From Plantago elongata (Eukaryota > Streptophyta > Magnoliopsida > Lamiales > Plantaginaceae), in contig JAYMSP010000247.1 of NCBI GenBank assembly GCA_036897095.1, positions 1 to 64,000 on the forward strand: 64,000 nt of DNA, in the 5' to 3' direction. Positions 12,029 to 24,103 of this stretch are shown here, piece by piece. The stretch's first letter is position 1. The number at the start of each line of letters is the position of its first letter. The notes beneath the pieces are model-generated. The model did no database searches, was not told the DNA's origin, and was given only the letters and a program-made list of their open reading frames with translations. Position numbers and translations under genes: made by a program.

Positions 12029-13985
12029 ATGTCGAATCCACCAAATCAAACTAAAGTGGTTCTCAAAATCTCAAAATCAGTTTATCCTCAACCTCTTCGG
12101 GCAGAGCCTCCAGAATTCGTGATTCTAATTGAGGAACTAGGTGCGGCTTCTGAATCAGAAACCAAAACCCCTTCACCTGTTCAATTGAAACCTCCATCTC
12201 CAAATCAACCAGAAATTGTTGAGATCTACTCTGACTCTTTATCGTCTCACTCAACAAAAGATGCGGCTGAAAATCTCGCAAATTTAGGCTCTGATCTCAT
12301 GGATGACGATACAAGTCCAATTGGCACTGAACAAATGGCCCCTGACAATGATGTTTCCCCTAACAACTCTCCACCACCGGCGTCAAATGATGAACATGAA
12401 GAAATTCCATCTGAAGAGGTTAGGGAAACAAGAAAGGATGAAGTGAGTTAAACTGATGAATCTGAAACTGGTGAAGAACACTTGGGAACTCAAACTGAAG
12501 AAAGAGAGGAAAACATGGAGGAATAAGAAGATGATGCTAACTCAATCTCTATAGAGGAGAGTATGCCTGGTACTGAAGATGACTTTACTGGTGAGTATGT
12601 CTTAGAAGGAAGTGACTCTGGAAGTGACCAAGTTCTTATGGATATTGGCAGTGATGATGAGTAAACATCCCAAGAAGTTTCTAGACACCCTAATGAGGAT
12701 GGCATTTCTGATAGTACAGAAGAATATGAGGGTGAGGAATATTCTAAGGACTATGATGAAGATTCAATAGATTTTGAAGAATCCAATTCTCAACATGAAG
12801 AGGAGATCCCTGCACCAAATGCACTTGTTGCTGATATCAACTCAGATTGGGAAGGAGATGCACATGATGACTTCTTCTTTTATGCTCATAAAATGCTTAA
12901 AAATACCTATATCTAGGAAATAGATAAGTTTATATTGAAAGAGCCATTGATGAAGAGTCCCTTAAGGCCTATAATTTCGTTGAATTCCTGAAGAGTAGGA
13001 ATCTCTATTCTGCAGTAACACAATATGAACCTTTTATACCTGATGCGATTAGGGAGTTCTATGCTCATTTATTTGTGAATTTTGATCAAGTTGGAGGAGT
13101 GAAATACCATTGTTTCTATATGAGAGGAGAGTTGTTCATGATAGATGCTAAGGACATCAATGATGTACTGCATAGGGATAAGAAGAGGTAGAAACCACCA
13201 TTGTTGTAACATATGATGAGATTGCTAGGGAACTTACTCTAGGAAAACTGCAAGCATGGCCAGCTGTAGGAACTATGGATTTGAAATACTGCTTTTCCTT
13301 GGTATCTGTCCTAGCAAGGATCTATCTTCATAATTGGTTACCCACATCCAAAAACAACAAATTGAGCAAGGAGGCCGGCGTGCTGCTCTACAGGATTAAA
13401 ATGGGATATAATGTGAAACTAGGTGAAAGAATTCTCCAACACCTTGAAAATTTCAAGAAAAGAGGCTCCAAGGGACATCTCATTCTTCCTGCAACTTTGT
13501 TTGTTGTTCTGAAGCTGCAGAATCTGATCATCAATGAAGAAGAAGTCTATCACAATGAATTTGAACTGATCTCAGTGAATAGTCAACTATTGAAAACTTC
13601 TAATAGAATTTGTGATCTCCCATGGGTAAATCCTGATATGCCAGCTGATATGGAAGTACCAAAAGTACCTGCTGCTGTGGAAATACCTGAAGCACCTGTT
13701 GTTAATCCAGAAAAGCATGAGTCTTCAACTGCTAGAACAACTGCAACTTAGACTGACAATGTTGTGCCTAATGTTGACACTCATGATGGGTCAACAACCC
13801 ACCCCAGTGCCGAATTTCTTGCTACAGGAACTTCAACTGACCAAGACAAGTTGATTATGGATCAAATCAGGATGTTGGAATCTTAAAATTCTAGTATGCA
13901 AAAATATATTAACAAGAATATGCAGTTTAAGAGTACCCTTGTGACTTTTCTTTCCTCACAAAAAGGAAAAGATAAGACCACTTAA
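12029..13985 (+). pseudogene. Cop1 extra ORF downstream of RNase H
   Basis: The region begins MSNPPNQTKVVLKISKSVYP and matches the start of the long minus-strand ORF of Cop2. It goes on with a Ser/Glu/Asp-rich part (about 12200-12900), then a folded-looking part that includes IRMGYNVKLGERILQHLE-type sequence (about 13275-13640) and a proline-rich tail. The central stretch (PDAIREFYAHL...YMRGELFMIDAKDIND) resembles the family called putative plant transposon protein. No signal peptide or membrane segment is apparent, so an envelope role is not supported. Function unknown. Fossil, broken. Confidence 0.75.
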
Positions 13986-14089
13986 AGTTTGAACTTTTTA
14001 AATTGCATTTGATTCTGAACAATGATCTGTAATATTTTGAATTCTATTTTGTACTCTTCTTGGTTATTGTCTTGAATGCTTGCATGTGG

Positions 14090-14211
14090 TTAAGGGGGAG
14101 CTTTTGAATTAAGGGGGAGATTTGACATGTTCTTACTTCCAATGTGTGTCTGCGATTGTAGCTAATTCTTTCTATGGTTTTGTGATAAAAGACTAAATTT
14201 ATGGGGGGGAA
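14090..14211 (+). promoter_or_regulatory. Cop1 polypurine tracts
   Basis: Three purine tracts precede the 3' LTR: TTAAGGGGGAG at 14090-14100, AAGGGGGAGA at 14111-14120 and GGGGGGGAAG ending at about 14212. The last is in the right place to prime plus-strand DNA synthesis. Several such copies upstream of the 3' LTR are a known mark of Sireviruses. Confidence 0.8.
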
Positions 14212-14957
14212 GGAAAGTGCAAGCTGCACTTAATGATAATCTTATCTTTCTTAACAAGTTCAATGTTTTAGTTTTAATGTTTTGCTACAAGTGTGTCAAC
14301 ATTGGAGACAACATTGCAGATAACATTGACTTGCTGATAACTTGGAGTTGAAGAAATCAAGAAGATTAATTCACTGCCGACTCAAGAAATAATATTTCAA
14401 GAAGAATGCAAGAAGGAAATAATCATTTAAGTATCTAAGATGATGGATATAGCCTTCTATACAAATATTGGAGAAAACAAGAACAAGGAAGTTGTCTTTG
14501 AAGAAATGCTACTACACTTCGAATTGAATATATTGAACACTATATATGTCGAAGGAATTCGACATCTACACTTTAGAACCTTCACTGATCATCTCTAGAG
14601 ATCTTTATTCATTGATAGGTTCTTGTTTTCTTCTAGTCTTTGAGATTCCATCAAGAAGAAGTCTCATCTAGAATAGGACTTTCACTATACTTATTCTAGG
14701 ACAAGTTTTGGTATTTTGTCAATCGTCCGTGATTGATTTAAAGCACCGTTTTAATAATTTACTTTACTATTTGTAGAAATTTTACCTGCGGCACCACCAA
14801 TATATATTTTATATATTGGCTTGGTTTATAGAAGAAGATTGATTATCCCTTGCAGTTTATTCTTATAGTGTTAAAGATAGTGTTGACTCAACATCGTAGT
14901 CAACATTGTCTATTATTCCAACATTTAAGTAACAATCTGGGTCCAACTGTTCTAATA
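14212..14957 (+). repeat. Cop1 3' LTR
   Basis: It aligns with the 5' LTR (AAAGTGCAAGCTGCACTTAA at its start) and with the LTRs of Cop2. A TATA-like ACTATATATG lies near 14540. The palindrome TGTTGACTCAACA is at 14881-14893. Confidence 0.88.
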
Positions 14958-16289
14958 ATTTTAATAATAAAGTAGAACTGTTTTACTCATTTTTCTCTAT
15001 CTTATATTTTACAGGTATCTGGTGAAAACGTTACGTTCGAATTGATAGCAAAATGATGCATTATATGCACACTTGGATTATCCAATTGTTTTGCATGGTG
15101 GAATGATGGAATCAAGATACCAAGAAAAAAAGTTGGAAAGTGTGAAATTGAGTCAAAAGAGCTAAATTGGAGAAATAGAGTGAATTTGAACAAGTTGGCT
15201 GAGAAGAGCTCTCCGCGACACGGGAGCTGCTCGCGATGCAAGCAGCCTGCAACGCATGATGCGCTCGCGTCGTGAAGAGCAATTAATTGCTTGTCACAAC
15301 ACGGACAATGCTTGCGTCGCGATGAACCTTCTGCTCATCGTGACGCGATGACTTCTCGCGATGCGAGGAGCCTTTTTGCTGCCACATCGCTGAGACTCCT
15401 GGTGTCGCTATGCAAGTCAAATTGCCTTGGGAATTCAATCTTCTACTCCTTGTCGATTTCTACTTCAAAGTGGCGATTCCTTACTCAGTTCTACTATTTT
15501 GTTCTCTATGAATAAAGGCTTAGCCTTCATTTGTAACATATAACTTTCATAACCACCCTCTCTCAATACACTAGAGAAAGAGTGATACATAGACTAAAAG
15601 GCAAAAGTCACTTAACCCTAGCCTTGGTTATATTTTATGTAGAAGACTATTTGTGCTAATTGGGATTCGGATTCAAGCAAGCTATAAGGTTGGATCCTAT
15701 CAGCTACTCGGGCGTGTCTACCGTTGGTAAATCGTTCGAATTCATTTTCTTATTTTGACGAATATGTGTTTATTTCTTCACCCTACTATGGGTTTATGAA
15801 ATTCAATATGCAACAGGATTAGTTACTATACTTAAGGGATTAAATTATTAATCTAGTTATATATAATTAATATTTCTACATGAAAATACCTGCATCGCAT
15901 AACTCGAGCTCTTGTAACTTATCTTTATGACCATGATTTTTACGAAAGGGTTGGTGCAATTATATAAACCAAATTAATTTGTTTACCCGTAGTTTAGTGG
16001 AATTGACGACTCCACTAATTCTACAGTTACCACTATAGTAGTGTGTGAGACACTGAACGATCGTGATGCGAATACATGAGAGACTTGAGTGCAAGTATGT
16101 AAGACTCTCGAAGTGATTAATTCTTGTGAATTGCATATTCCCAATGCTAATCATCTTCTTGAAATCACCACCCTGTAGTTTCTCAAACTGCACATCGATC
16201 TTCTATATTTAATATTTCTCTTCTCTGTTATGTACTCTACTCTAAAAACATAAAAGCTTCACAGCACAAACAAACAACTCACCGTCAAG

Positions 16290-16327
<38 letters not shown>

Positions 16328-16550
16328 TCTCCCTCTCCCTCACTTCTGCTCTCTCTCTCTCTCCCTCTCTCTATCTCTAAATCTCTTTCATATAATTTTA
16401 TTTATTAAATTTCATAAGCCAAAACAACAGCTGGTTAAGTCCTTAGAGACTGACCTCTGGTTATTTTCATTATTCTATAGTTTAACATGGTATCTGGATT
16501 TGACTTTGGCATAAAAATAAATAAATATAAAACTCTTATTTGACACATCA
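14958..16550 (+). repeat. Gyp1 5' LTR, second part
   Basis: It matches the 3' LTR from TAATAATAAAGTAGAACTG to the end TGACACATCA. It holds a GC-rich, CG-dinucleotide-rich patch (15210-15380), a TATA-like CTATGAATAAAGG near 15506 and a long CT microsatellite (16295-16375). Confidence 0.88.
16294..16380. repeat. CT microsatellite in Gyp1 5' LTR
   Basis: An uninterrupted CT run of about 30 bases is followed by imperfect CT/CCT repeats. The 3' LTR has its own CT run at the equivalent place (about 23705-23735). Confidence 0.92.
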
Positions 16551-16556
16551 AGTTTT

Positions 16557-16574
16557 TGGCGCCTCTATCGGGGA
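16557..16574 (+). promoter_or_regulatory. Gyp1 primer-binding site
   Basis: TGGCGCCTCTATCGGGGA begins six bases after the 5' LTR and resembles the TGGCGCCGTTGCCGGGGA site used by Athila-type elements, complementary to the tRNA-Asp 3' end. Confidence 0.85.
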
Positions 16575-16684
16575 CATAACTTCTTTGTTAGGTTTACGAA
16601 ATTGGCAAACAAAATTATATATTTATATTCTATTATTTAACTACTCTTTAGCGTTGTCCAAAATAGCAACATAATACCGGAGCA

Positions 16685-17620
16685 ATGGGAAAGATGAAAG
16701 TTGTTTACCTACCAACGTTCATCAGCATAAAACCAGTAGTCTACTTAGAACCAGATGCTCGCACACTTGAAATTACAGAAGAAGAGATGAGCATGTTACC
16801 ACACTTTTATGAGAGAAGAAGCGAGGACGTGTTGGGATTCCTAACAGATTTTGACTATACGGTTTCAGAAATTCCAAAACAGGGATTGTCTGAATGCAAA
16901 CTTCGCAGACGTCTTTTCCCCTACACCATGACAGGAAAACCATAAGCTGTGAACCTGAACCTATCAATACAATGGGGGGGGGGGAGTGTTTTAAAAGTAT
17001 TTCTACAAGAATACCTACCACACCATCTGCTGTCATAATTGAAAAAAAATATCACTGAATTTTTGTGCAACCTTGGAATGAACAATTCCACGAAGCTTAG
17101 GGTAGGTTCAAGGAAGCTAAATTTAAATGCCCAACTCACCGGCTCACCGAAGCCGACCTAGCATTATACTTTTACGAGGGACTTACCCAGCCATGCCAGG
17201 AGATGGTCAACATTGTGAGTTGAGGCACTTCCGATAAACACCTGCTGAGCTCAAAGAAGTGTTTATCATGATAGCAGAAAGTTCTAACCGAAGAAGTTAT
17301 GCATTGAAAACACCGCAAAAAGCAATTTACCTTCCCCTTGAGCCAATCCAAGAATCCAAATTTGATCCCATATATGAGATCGAACATATGGATGAAAAAA
17401 TTACAGAGTTGAGCAAACCCTAAAAAATCATCCAAGCAGAAGGAGTGGTGGAAACCAAATAAGAAATCTCACCGGAGCTGGAGAAGTCAGTCAGTGAAGC
17501 CATGGCAACACTACAAGAGACCTTCGCAGTTACTAGTGCAAAACAACAAGAAACTGACTCTAGGATAGAAGCTTTGAGTAAAAGAACTACCGAGATCATC
17601 CTAATGGAAGGTGAGCTAAG
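16685..17620 (+). pseudogene. Gyp1 gag remnant
   Basis: Stretches such as LRRRLFPYTMTGKP (about 16895-16942) and FKCPTHRLTEADLALYFYEG (about 17118-17180) resemble the Athila gag core (LRLRLFPFSL..KA..W and CPHHG...FYEGL). A Lys/Glu-rich helical region follows (17340-17600). A G run at 16974-16984 lies inside. Fossil, broken. Confidence 0.72.
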
Positions 17621-17899
17621 CGCATGCTAAGACTAGGAAGAAGTGGCTTTTGCAGCATTAAGACCTTTCTTATTGCTAATGCCTTCATCAGTGTCTCTAA
17701 GGGAATTTCTCACCTAGAGTTGTTGGGAGAAACGGTAACAATCCATAGCGAGAACCTCGCTAACAGAACCGACACTGGAGAATGCAACTTTGTGGGGGTC
17801 TACAACTGTAACTTTTCTGATGAATGCAATGATCTAGTAGTTGAGACTTATATGAAAACACTCACCAGAGATAAACTGGAAGCTACATGAGTCCTCGAT

Positions 17900-18360
17900 C
17901 TCGATGATGTTATCATCGACGAGGAAATCATTGAAAAAGTCAACCACCTAGAAAGTAGTGACCCAATCCCTCTTTGTTACGAAACAAAAGAATTACTGGA
18001 AGTTGAGGGAGAACAAAGGATCTTAGAGCCACCACCAGAGCTTAAAGAACTTCCAGGGCACCTGAAATATGCCTACCTAGGGGAAGGGGAGACAAAACCT
18101 GTAATCATCTATTCTAAATTAACCAATGAACATGAAAAAAGGCTAGTAAAGATCCTAAAATCAAACTCTCGAGCTATAGGATGGAGTATAAGTGATATCA
18201 AAGGTATTGATCCCTTGAGATGCACTCATAGGATAACCTGGGAGAAGGGACCAAGCCAGTACGTCAATCTTAGCTTCATCTGAACCCTGCTCCTCAAGAA
18301 AATCATTAAGTTGCTTGATAGGGATATGATTTACCATGTACCTGACCTCACTTAGGTGAG
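17900..18360 (+). pseudogene. Gyp1 protease to RT linker remnant
   Basis: PPPELKELPGHLKYAYLGEG and the ensuing IGWSISDIKGIDPLRCTHRI match the stretch that precedes reverse transcriptase in Athila polyproteins (LP.HLKYAFLGE and IGWTI.DIKGISP..C.H.I). The aspartic protease itself is not clearly recognisable upstream (17620-17900). Fossil, broken. Confidence 0.75.
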
Positions 18361-19020
18361 TCCTATCCATGCAGTACTAAAGAAATCTTGGATAACAATA
18401 GAGAAGAATGAGAAGGGGGAACTGGTGCCGATGATGAAAACCACAAGATGTCGTATGTGCATTGATTACATGAGGCTAAATCGCCACAAAAAAGAACCAC
18501 TTCCCTCTACCCTTCATTGATGAAATTCTTAACCACTTAGTCGGGCAATCCTACTATTGTGTCCTTGATGGACTTTCAGGATTCTATATGATTCACATTG
18601 TTCAAGAGTACCGGACCATAACTACATTAACTTGTCCTTTCGGTACTTTTGCCTACAAGTGAATGCCATTCGGATTATGCAATGCCCTAGCCACCTCTCA
18701 GAGATGCCTGCTTTCGGTATTTTCTTACATGGTCCAAGATTTTGTTGAAGTTTTATGGATGACTTCTCAGTATTTGGAGACTCATTCGATGATTGTCTGG
18801 CAAAGATCGAGTTAGTCTTAAAAAGATGCATTAAATGCAATCTGACATTCAGCTGGGAAAAAAGCCATTTCATGGTAGAACAAGGAATATTCCTTGGACA
18901 TATTGTGTCAAAGAGAGGAATTGAGGTCGATAATGCCAAAGTGGAGGTAATCAAAAAACTTCCACCCCCTACCTGTGTGAAAGAACAACAATCCTTCCTT
19001 CAGCGTGAAGGATTACACCG
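18360..19020 (+). pseudogene. Gyp1 reverse transcriptase remnant
   Basis: RT motifs of Ty3/gypsy type occur in order: a RMCIDYMRLN box (near 18450-18485), the LDGLSGFYMIHI region (near 18565-18600), TCPFGTFAYK and MPFGLCNA (near 18630-18690), the catalytic box FMDDFSVFG (18753-18780) and KCNLTFSWEKSHFMV...GIFLGHIVS (to about 18915). The catalytic Asp pair is still readable. Fossil, broken. Confidence 0.87.
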
Positions 19021-19149
19021 ATGACTTATTAAAGATTTCTCCAAAATTGCAAAACTACTCAACAATCTTGTTGGGAAAAGATGCTCCTATTATCTTTGAT
19101 GAACCATGCCTCGAAGCATTTGGTAAACTCAAGAAGAGGCTACTATCGA

Positions 19150-19510
19150 CACCTATAGTAGTTATTGGAATCTACCCTTTGAAATTATGTGCGATGCCTC
19201 AGACTTTGTTGTAGGAGCCGTACTTTGTCAAAAGGTATACAAACAATACCATGTTACCATGTGATGTACTATGCTAGCAAAACATTGGATGGAGCTCAAG
19301 CAAACTACACTACTACTCAAAAGGAGTTCCTTGATGTCATCTTTGTTGTGGATAAATTTCGATCTTACCTAACTGGGTGCAAAGTCATTGTGCACACTGA
19401 TCATGCTGCCCTCAGGAACCAACTATCAGAAAGTGAGTCTAAACCCAGGTCGACCAGGTGGATGTTTATGTTGCAAGACTTCCATTGTGAGCTACTAGAT
19501 AGAAGTGGGA
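19150..19510 (+). pseudogene. Gyp1 RNase H remnant
   Basis: MYYASKTLDGAQANYTTTQK, DKFRSYLTGCKVIVHTDHAA and WMFMLQDFHCELLDRSGKEN follow one another and are typical of gypsy RNase H. The reading frame is long and open here. Fossil element. Confidence 0.87.
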
Positions 19511-19729
19511 AAGAAAATCGTATTGCAAACCATTTATCTACACTACCTTCTTCAGCTATTGGAGACATTTCACCACCCATTCGGGATGTTCTACCAGATG
19601 AACACATTATGAACTTGGGGCAGAATCATGGTTTGCTTGACATCGTAAACTACTTGGCTACTAATACTGTTATGCCCAACTTGTCCATCTTAGAAAAAAG
19701 AGCTCTTGAGAGGCAATGCAAAAAATACA

Positions 19730-20700
19730 TACGGGATGATCCCAACCTTTTTCATATCGGAGGTGATAATATACTAAGAAGGTGCGTTCCTGAACCTGAG
19801 CAAGAAATCATCCTACAATTTTGCCATGATATGGAATGTGAACGACATTACAGTGGCACAAAGTCAGCCCACAAACTGTTGAATGCAAGATTTTGTTGGC
19901 CCTCATTCGCCAAAGATGCTCAAGATATCTACCTTCGTTGTAATCGATGCCAACACTCTGGGAATATTTGGAAAAGGCAAGATAGGCCACAAAACAATAA
20001 TCTGGTTTTCGAACCTTTTGATGTCTAGGGAATCGACTTCATGGGCTATTTCGCCCAAGATCAGAATATGAGAACATACTGGTGACATTTGTTTATGTGA
20101 CAAAATGGGTTGCAGTAAAAGCTACTAAAACAAACATGCACCTGTCGTGGTCATCCTTCGAACTTTGTTCTCCTAGTTCAGAGTACCTCGCATTATAATT
20201 AGTGATGGAGGAAAACATTCTGTCAACTGGATGTACTCAGAGTTAAGGAAGAAGTATGGGGCAAATCATCGAGTGGAAACTCCATACCATCCCCAGACAT
20301 CCGGACAGGTGGAAGTGAGAAACTGACATATTAAAAAGATTTTGGAAAAAGTAGTACATCCTAATAGAATAAACTGGGTTTGCAAACTTATTGATGCTTT
20401 ATGGGCATACATGATAAGCTATAAGACAGTAATAGGTACTACACCTTACCACCTGGTATATGAAAAAGCCTTCCATCTTCCTGTGAAACTAGAGCACAAG
20501 GCTGAATGGGCTATCAATAATCTCAACATAGACTTAAATAAAGCATGAGAGAAGAGACTCTTACAGCTTGCAGAACTTGATGAATTCAGGGACAATGCGT
20601 ATGAAAATGCCAAGTTATACAAAGAAAAAACAAAGAGGTATCATGATCATAACATCTCATGGAAGGAACTTATTCCAGGAAAGAAGGCTTTATAATTCAA
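19730..20700 (+). pseudogene. Gyp1 integrase remnant
   Basis: The zinc-binding HHCC part is represented by CHDMECERHYSGTKSAHKLL, FCWPSFAKDA and CNRCQHSGNI (19830-19970). Core pieces follow: GIDFMGYF (20030-20052), ISDGGKHS (about 20200) and YHPQTSGQVE (20284-20315). Integrase after RNase H is the Ty3/gypsy order. Fossil, broken. Confidence 0.83.
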
Positions 20701-20899
20701 CTCCCGTTTCAAGTTCTTCCCGGGAAAATTGAGAAAAAGGTGGGATGGACCTTTCCAGATAGTATCGGTAGCTCTGCATGGAGCTGTTGAACTCCGAGAC
20801 TTAAAATTGGAGAGACATTCAAGGTTAATGGATAGAGAGTCAAACCATATGGAAAAAATGTTGATTTTGCTGGAGAAATTAAAGGTTTCCTTTTGAACC

Positions 20900-22278
20900 T
20901 TGATGAATGGGAGTAAGGGGAAGCTAGCACAAGCCGCAACCCTTAAAACTTTACCAAGTAGTACCTTTCCACTCCTTCGTTATTTCACCTATTCGCTGGG
21001 GCCCTTCTTGTGGCTGGGTTGGGGGGGGGGGGGGAGTTGTTTTTTAGGTACTACCTTGGATTATTTGTTATGTTTGTTATGTTATTTTTTAGTTTATCTC
21101 CCTTAGACAAGCGTCTATTGCATGTGTGTAAATTCTTTTGAGTGCTTATGCTTTACTTGAGCATTTGGGTATTATTTGCATGCTTAACTAGCAAGGTTCG
21201 GTTCTACTGTAAATAAAAAGTCTGTTTAACAAGTGTGATCCAAATAGCCGTGAGAAGCCTTAGCCGATGAAAAATATTGTACCGGCAATTGTGATCTAAA
21301 ACTCGAGAAGAGCAAACTCTTTTGTTTGTGCCATATCACACTCATATGCACCCAATTGGATTGGGGATGACGAACGACATGAACATCATTGAAAGTCAAC
21401 TCAAAGTGCCAAACCCGTTCAAAGGAACAAGTTTGGTGGAGGAGGCTTCCAAAATAAAGTGGATGAATTACCCACCACAAAGAGCCGAAGAGCCAATGTG
21501 CCAATGGAAAGAAGATACACATGTGATGTGACTGATCTTTTCAAAAGTTGCATGAAATGTCTCGTGATCTGTGGTGCAAAGTCATCACCGTTGTCGTGTT
21601 GGGCATGTACAGATACTATCCAATATTGGAAACTGAGTCATGAGGATTGATGGATGCATATACCAAACCAACACACACAAAAGTGCGGACTTCGGTAAAA
21701 CAGACACTGCCGAAAAATGTAGACCAAAAGAGTCCAATGAGACCAACTGCTGAATGATGAAATCAAAAGAATTCAATGAGGCAAATTTCTTAGTACACTC
21801 TTGTGTGAAAAAATTTAGAACAACAATTGGAAGCAAAATCTTGAAGATCTACTCCCGGTCGAAGTTGAGGTAAAGGAAGAAAAAATTCCTTTCCATTTCA
21901 TTATGGTCTGGTGCCAAGCATGAGATATTTTGAGGCACCGTGTGATGAGAATCACCTTTCTTACCCTTTCTATTTCTTGAGTGTGACCCCTACTGGACAC
22001 TTCCTGGAGCATGAGCAAATCAGACATACATCTTTCCCACTTGAGAGGGATTACACTGGTAGACTAAAGTTCTATTTACCTTGAAACCGAACTTTTTTGA
22101 ACTCATGTGTGTCTTGCTATGGATGTTGGTGTGATAGTATAGTATTTAGCATTCGTAGAGTTTACTCTTTACAATGGTGGTCTTTTGTCTTAGGGGTCTA
22201 CACTTATTTGTTTGTTTATCTGTTTATTTAATTTTCTTCTAGGTCTTAGTAGAGTATTTTACTTGACGACAAGCAAAG
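20900..22278 (+). other. Gyp1 3' untranslated region
   Basis: About 1.4 kb between integrase and the polypurine tract has only short open frames and no recognisable domain. Some Athila elements carry an envelope-like ORF here; none is detectable. A 14-base G run lies at 21021-21034 within TTGGG...GAGTTG. Confidence 0.6.
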
Positions 22279-22295
22279 GTTCGGTTTGGGGGATT
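22279..22295 (+). promoter_or_regulatory. Gyp1 polypurine tract
   Basis: GGTTCGGTTTGGGGGATT ends directly at the TG of the 3' LTR, the expected primer for plus-strand synthesis. Confidence 0.8.
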
Positions 22296-23700
22296 TGATG
22301 AGTACATTTTTTACCATCTCATCTAGTCTTTTTCACCTTATTTTTCATAAGTCTTAGTTTTGATAATAAAGTAGAACTGTTTTACTCGTTTTGCTCTATC
22401 TTGTATTTTACAGGTTTTTGGAGAAAATGGTCCAATTGATAGCAAAAGGATGCATTATATGCACACTTGTATTATCCAACTGCTTTGCATGGTGGAACGA
22501 TGGAATGAAGATACAAAGATTTTCAAATTTGGAAAGAGCGAAATTGCGTCAAAAGAGCTAAATTAGGGAATTGGAGCGAATTTGAACAAGCTGGCTGAGA
22601 AGAGTTCCCCGCGACGCGGGGAAGAGCTAGCGACGCGACGAGCTGATTGCTCGTTGCAACACGGACAATGCTCGCGTCGCGAGAGCCTTCTGCTCGTCGT
22701 GATGCGAGGAGCCTTTTTGCTCCTGCGTCGGTGAGACTCCTGAGGTTGCTATGGAAGCCAAATTGCCTTGGGAATTTGATCTTCTACTCCCAATCAACTT
22801 GTACTTTAAAGTGGCGATTCCTAGCTCAGTTCTTCTATTTTGTTCTCTATAAATAAAGGCCTAGCCCTTCACATGTAACTTATAACATTCATAACAATCT
22901 GTCTCAACACACTAGAGAGAGAGATACATAGATTAAAAGGAAAATGTCACTTGAACCTAGCCTTGTTTATATTTTATATAGAAAACAATTTTTGCTAATT
23001 GGGATTTGGATTCATGCAAGCTCTAAGGTTGGATCCTTTCAGCTACCTGGGAGTGACGAGCGTTGCTAAACAGTTCTAATTCATTCCATATCTTGAAGAA
23101 TATGTGTTTACTTCTCCACCCCACTATTATGAGTAGCTAAACACCCCACTACGGGGTGGTAACGAATACAAGCATGATTAGCTATGGTTTATGCAATTTA
23201 ATATGCAACAGGATTAATCACTATGCTCAAGGGATTAAACTATTAATCTGGTTATATATAATTGATATTTCTATAGGTAAACACCTTCATCACATAACTC
23301 AAGCTCTTTTAACTTATCTTTACGACCATGGATTTTACGAAAGGGTTGGTGCAACTATATAAACCAGATTAATATGTTTACCCATAGTTTAGTGGAATTG
23401 ACGACTCCACTAATTCTACCTTTACCACAATAGTAGTGTGTGAGACACTGAACAATCGTGATGCGAGTGCATGAGAGACTTGACTCCAAGTACGTAAGAA
23501 GCTCGAAGTGATTAATATATACGGATTACATATAATGCTCATCATCTTGTTGAAATCAATCACCACCCTGTAGTTTCTCCAATTGCACATCTATCTCCTA
23601 TATTTAATATTTATCTTCTATGTTTTCTTCTCTATTCTAAAAACATACAAACTTCACAACACACACAAAAAAATCAATCCACTCGCCGCCGAGGCAAACA

Positions 23701-23742
<42 letters not shown>

Positions 23743-23920
23743 AATCTCCTCCTTAATATATATAATTATGTTTATTAAATTCCATAAGCCAAAACAACAG
23801 ATGGTTAAGTCATTAGAGACCGACCTCTGGTTATTTCCATTATACTACAATTTAACTTTGTATATGGATTTAACTTTTGTATAAAAATAAATAAATATAA
23901 AACTCTGATTTGACACATCA
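22296..23920 (+). repeat. Gyp1 3' LTR
   Basis: A 1,625-bp uninterrupted copy, starting TGATGAGTAC and ending TGACACATCA. TATA-like CTCTATAAATAAAGG lies at 22845-22859, and a CT microsatellite at about 23705-23735. By eye it differs from the 5' LTR by many substitutions and small gaps, so the insertion is old. Confidence 0.9.
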
Positions 23921-24074
23921 ACTTGTGTTTTATTTAGTACGGATTATTAGTTAAACTTAGTTCGTACGGATGTTCACTATTACATTTGGAAACTTTCTAT
24001 TTGTCGAATCTCTTTTATATTAAAAATTAAAAAAATGAGTTTTTAGCGACGGATAGTTTTCGTCGTTAATACCA

Positions 24075-24103
24075 AATTAAGGACGCTTCGAGCGTCCTTA
24101 ATT
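24075..24103. repeat. Perfect hairpin in the CACTA subterminal region
   Basis: AATTAAGGACGCT, then TCG, then AGCGTCCTTAATT: a 13-bp perfect inverted repeat with a 3-base loop. A further copy of AAGGACGCT lies at 24153-24161. It probably belongs to the set of transposase-binding subterminal repeats. Confidence 0.85.

Larger units (their letters stand above)
5482..14957 (+). mobile_element. Ty1/copia LTR retrotransposon, Sirevirus-like (Cop1), fossil
   Basis: Direct LTRs lie at 5482-6086 and 14212-14957; the 3' copy is close to the 746 bp seen in the sister element Cop2. Order between them is PBS, gag, protease, integrase, reverse transcriptase, RNase H, a long non-coding spacer, an extra ORF, several polypurine tracts and the 3' LTR. 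Integrase before reverse transcriptase is diagnostic for copia. The extra downstream ORF and the repeated polypurine motifs point to the Sirevirus lineage. It lies in the 5' LTR of Gyp1 about 71 bp from its start. Flanking 5-mers GTATT and ATTTT are at best a worn target-site duplication. The element is broken in most parts (more than ten breaks) and its LTRs differ at many positions, so it is old. Confidence 0.9.
5411..23920 (+). mobile_element. Ty3/gypsy LTR retrotransposon, Athila-like (Gyp1), fossil
   Basis: Long direct LTRs begin TGATGRGT and end TGACACATCA. The 5' LTR is 5411-5481 plus 14958-16550, because Cop1 is inserted in it; the 3' LTR is 22296-23920. A PBS resembling the tRNA-Asp type (TGGCGCC...CGGGGA) follows the 5' LTR and a polypurine tract precedes the 3' LTR. 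Between them lie gag, reverse transcriptase, RNase H and integrase remnants in the Ty3/gypsy order, most like the Athila lineage. Flanking 5-mers AATTG and ACTTG are a probable target-site duplication with one difference. Without Cop1 the element is about 9.0 kb. It is broken, with of the order of ten or more breaks in the coding part, so it is an old insertion. Confidence 0.87.

Noticed and set aside
24075-24103. MicroRNA precursor
   Set aside because: A 13-bp stem with a 3-base loop is too short for a plant miRNA precursor and lies among CACTA subterminal repeats.
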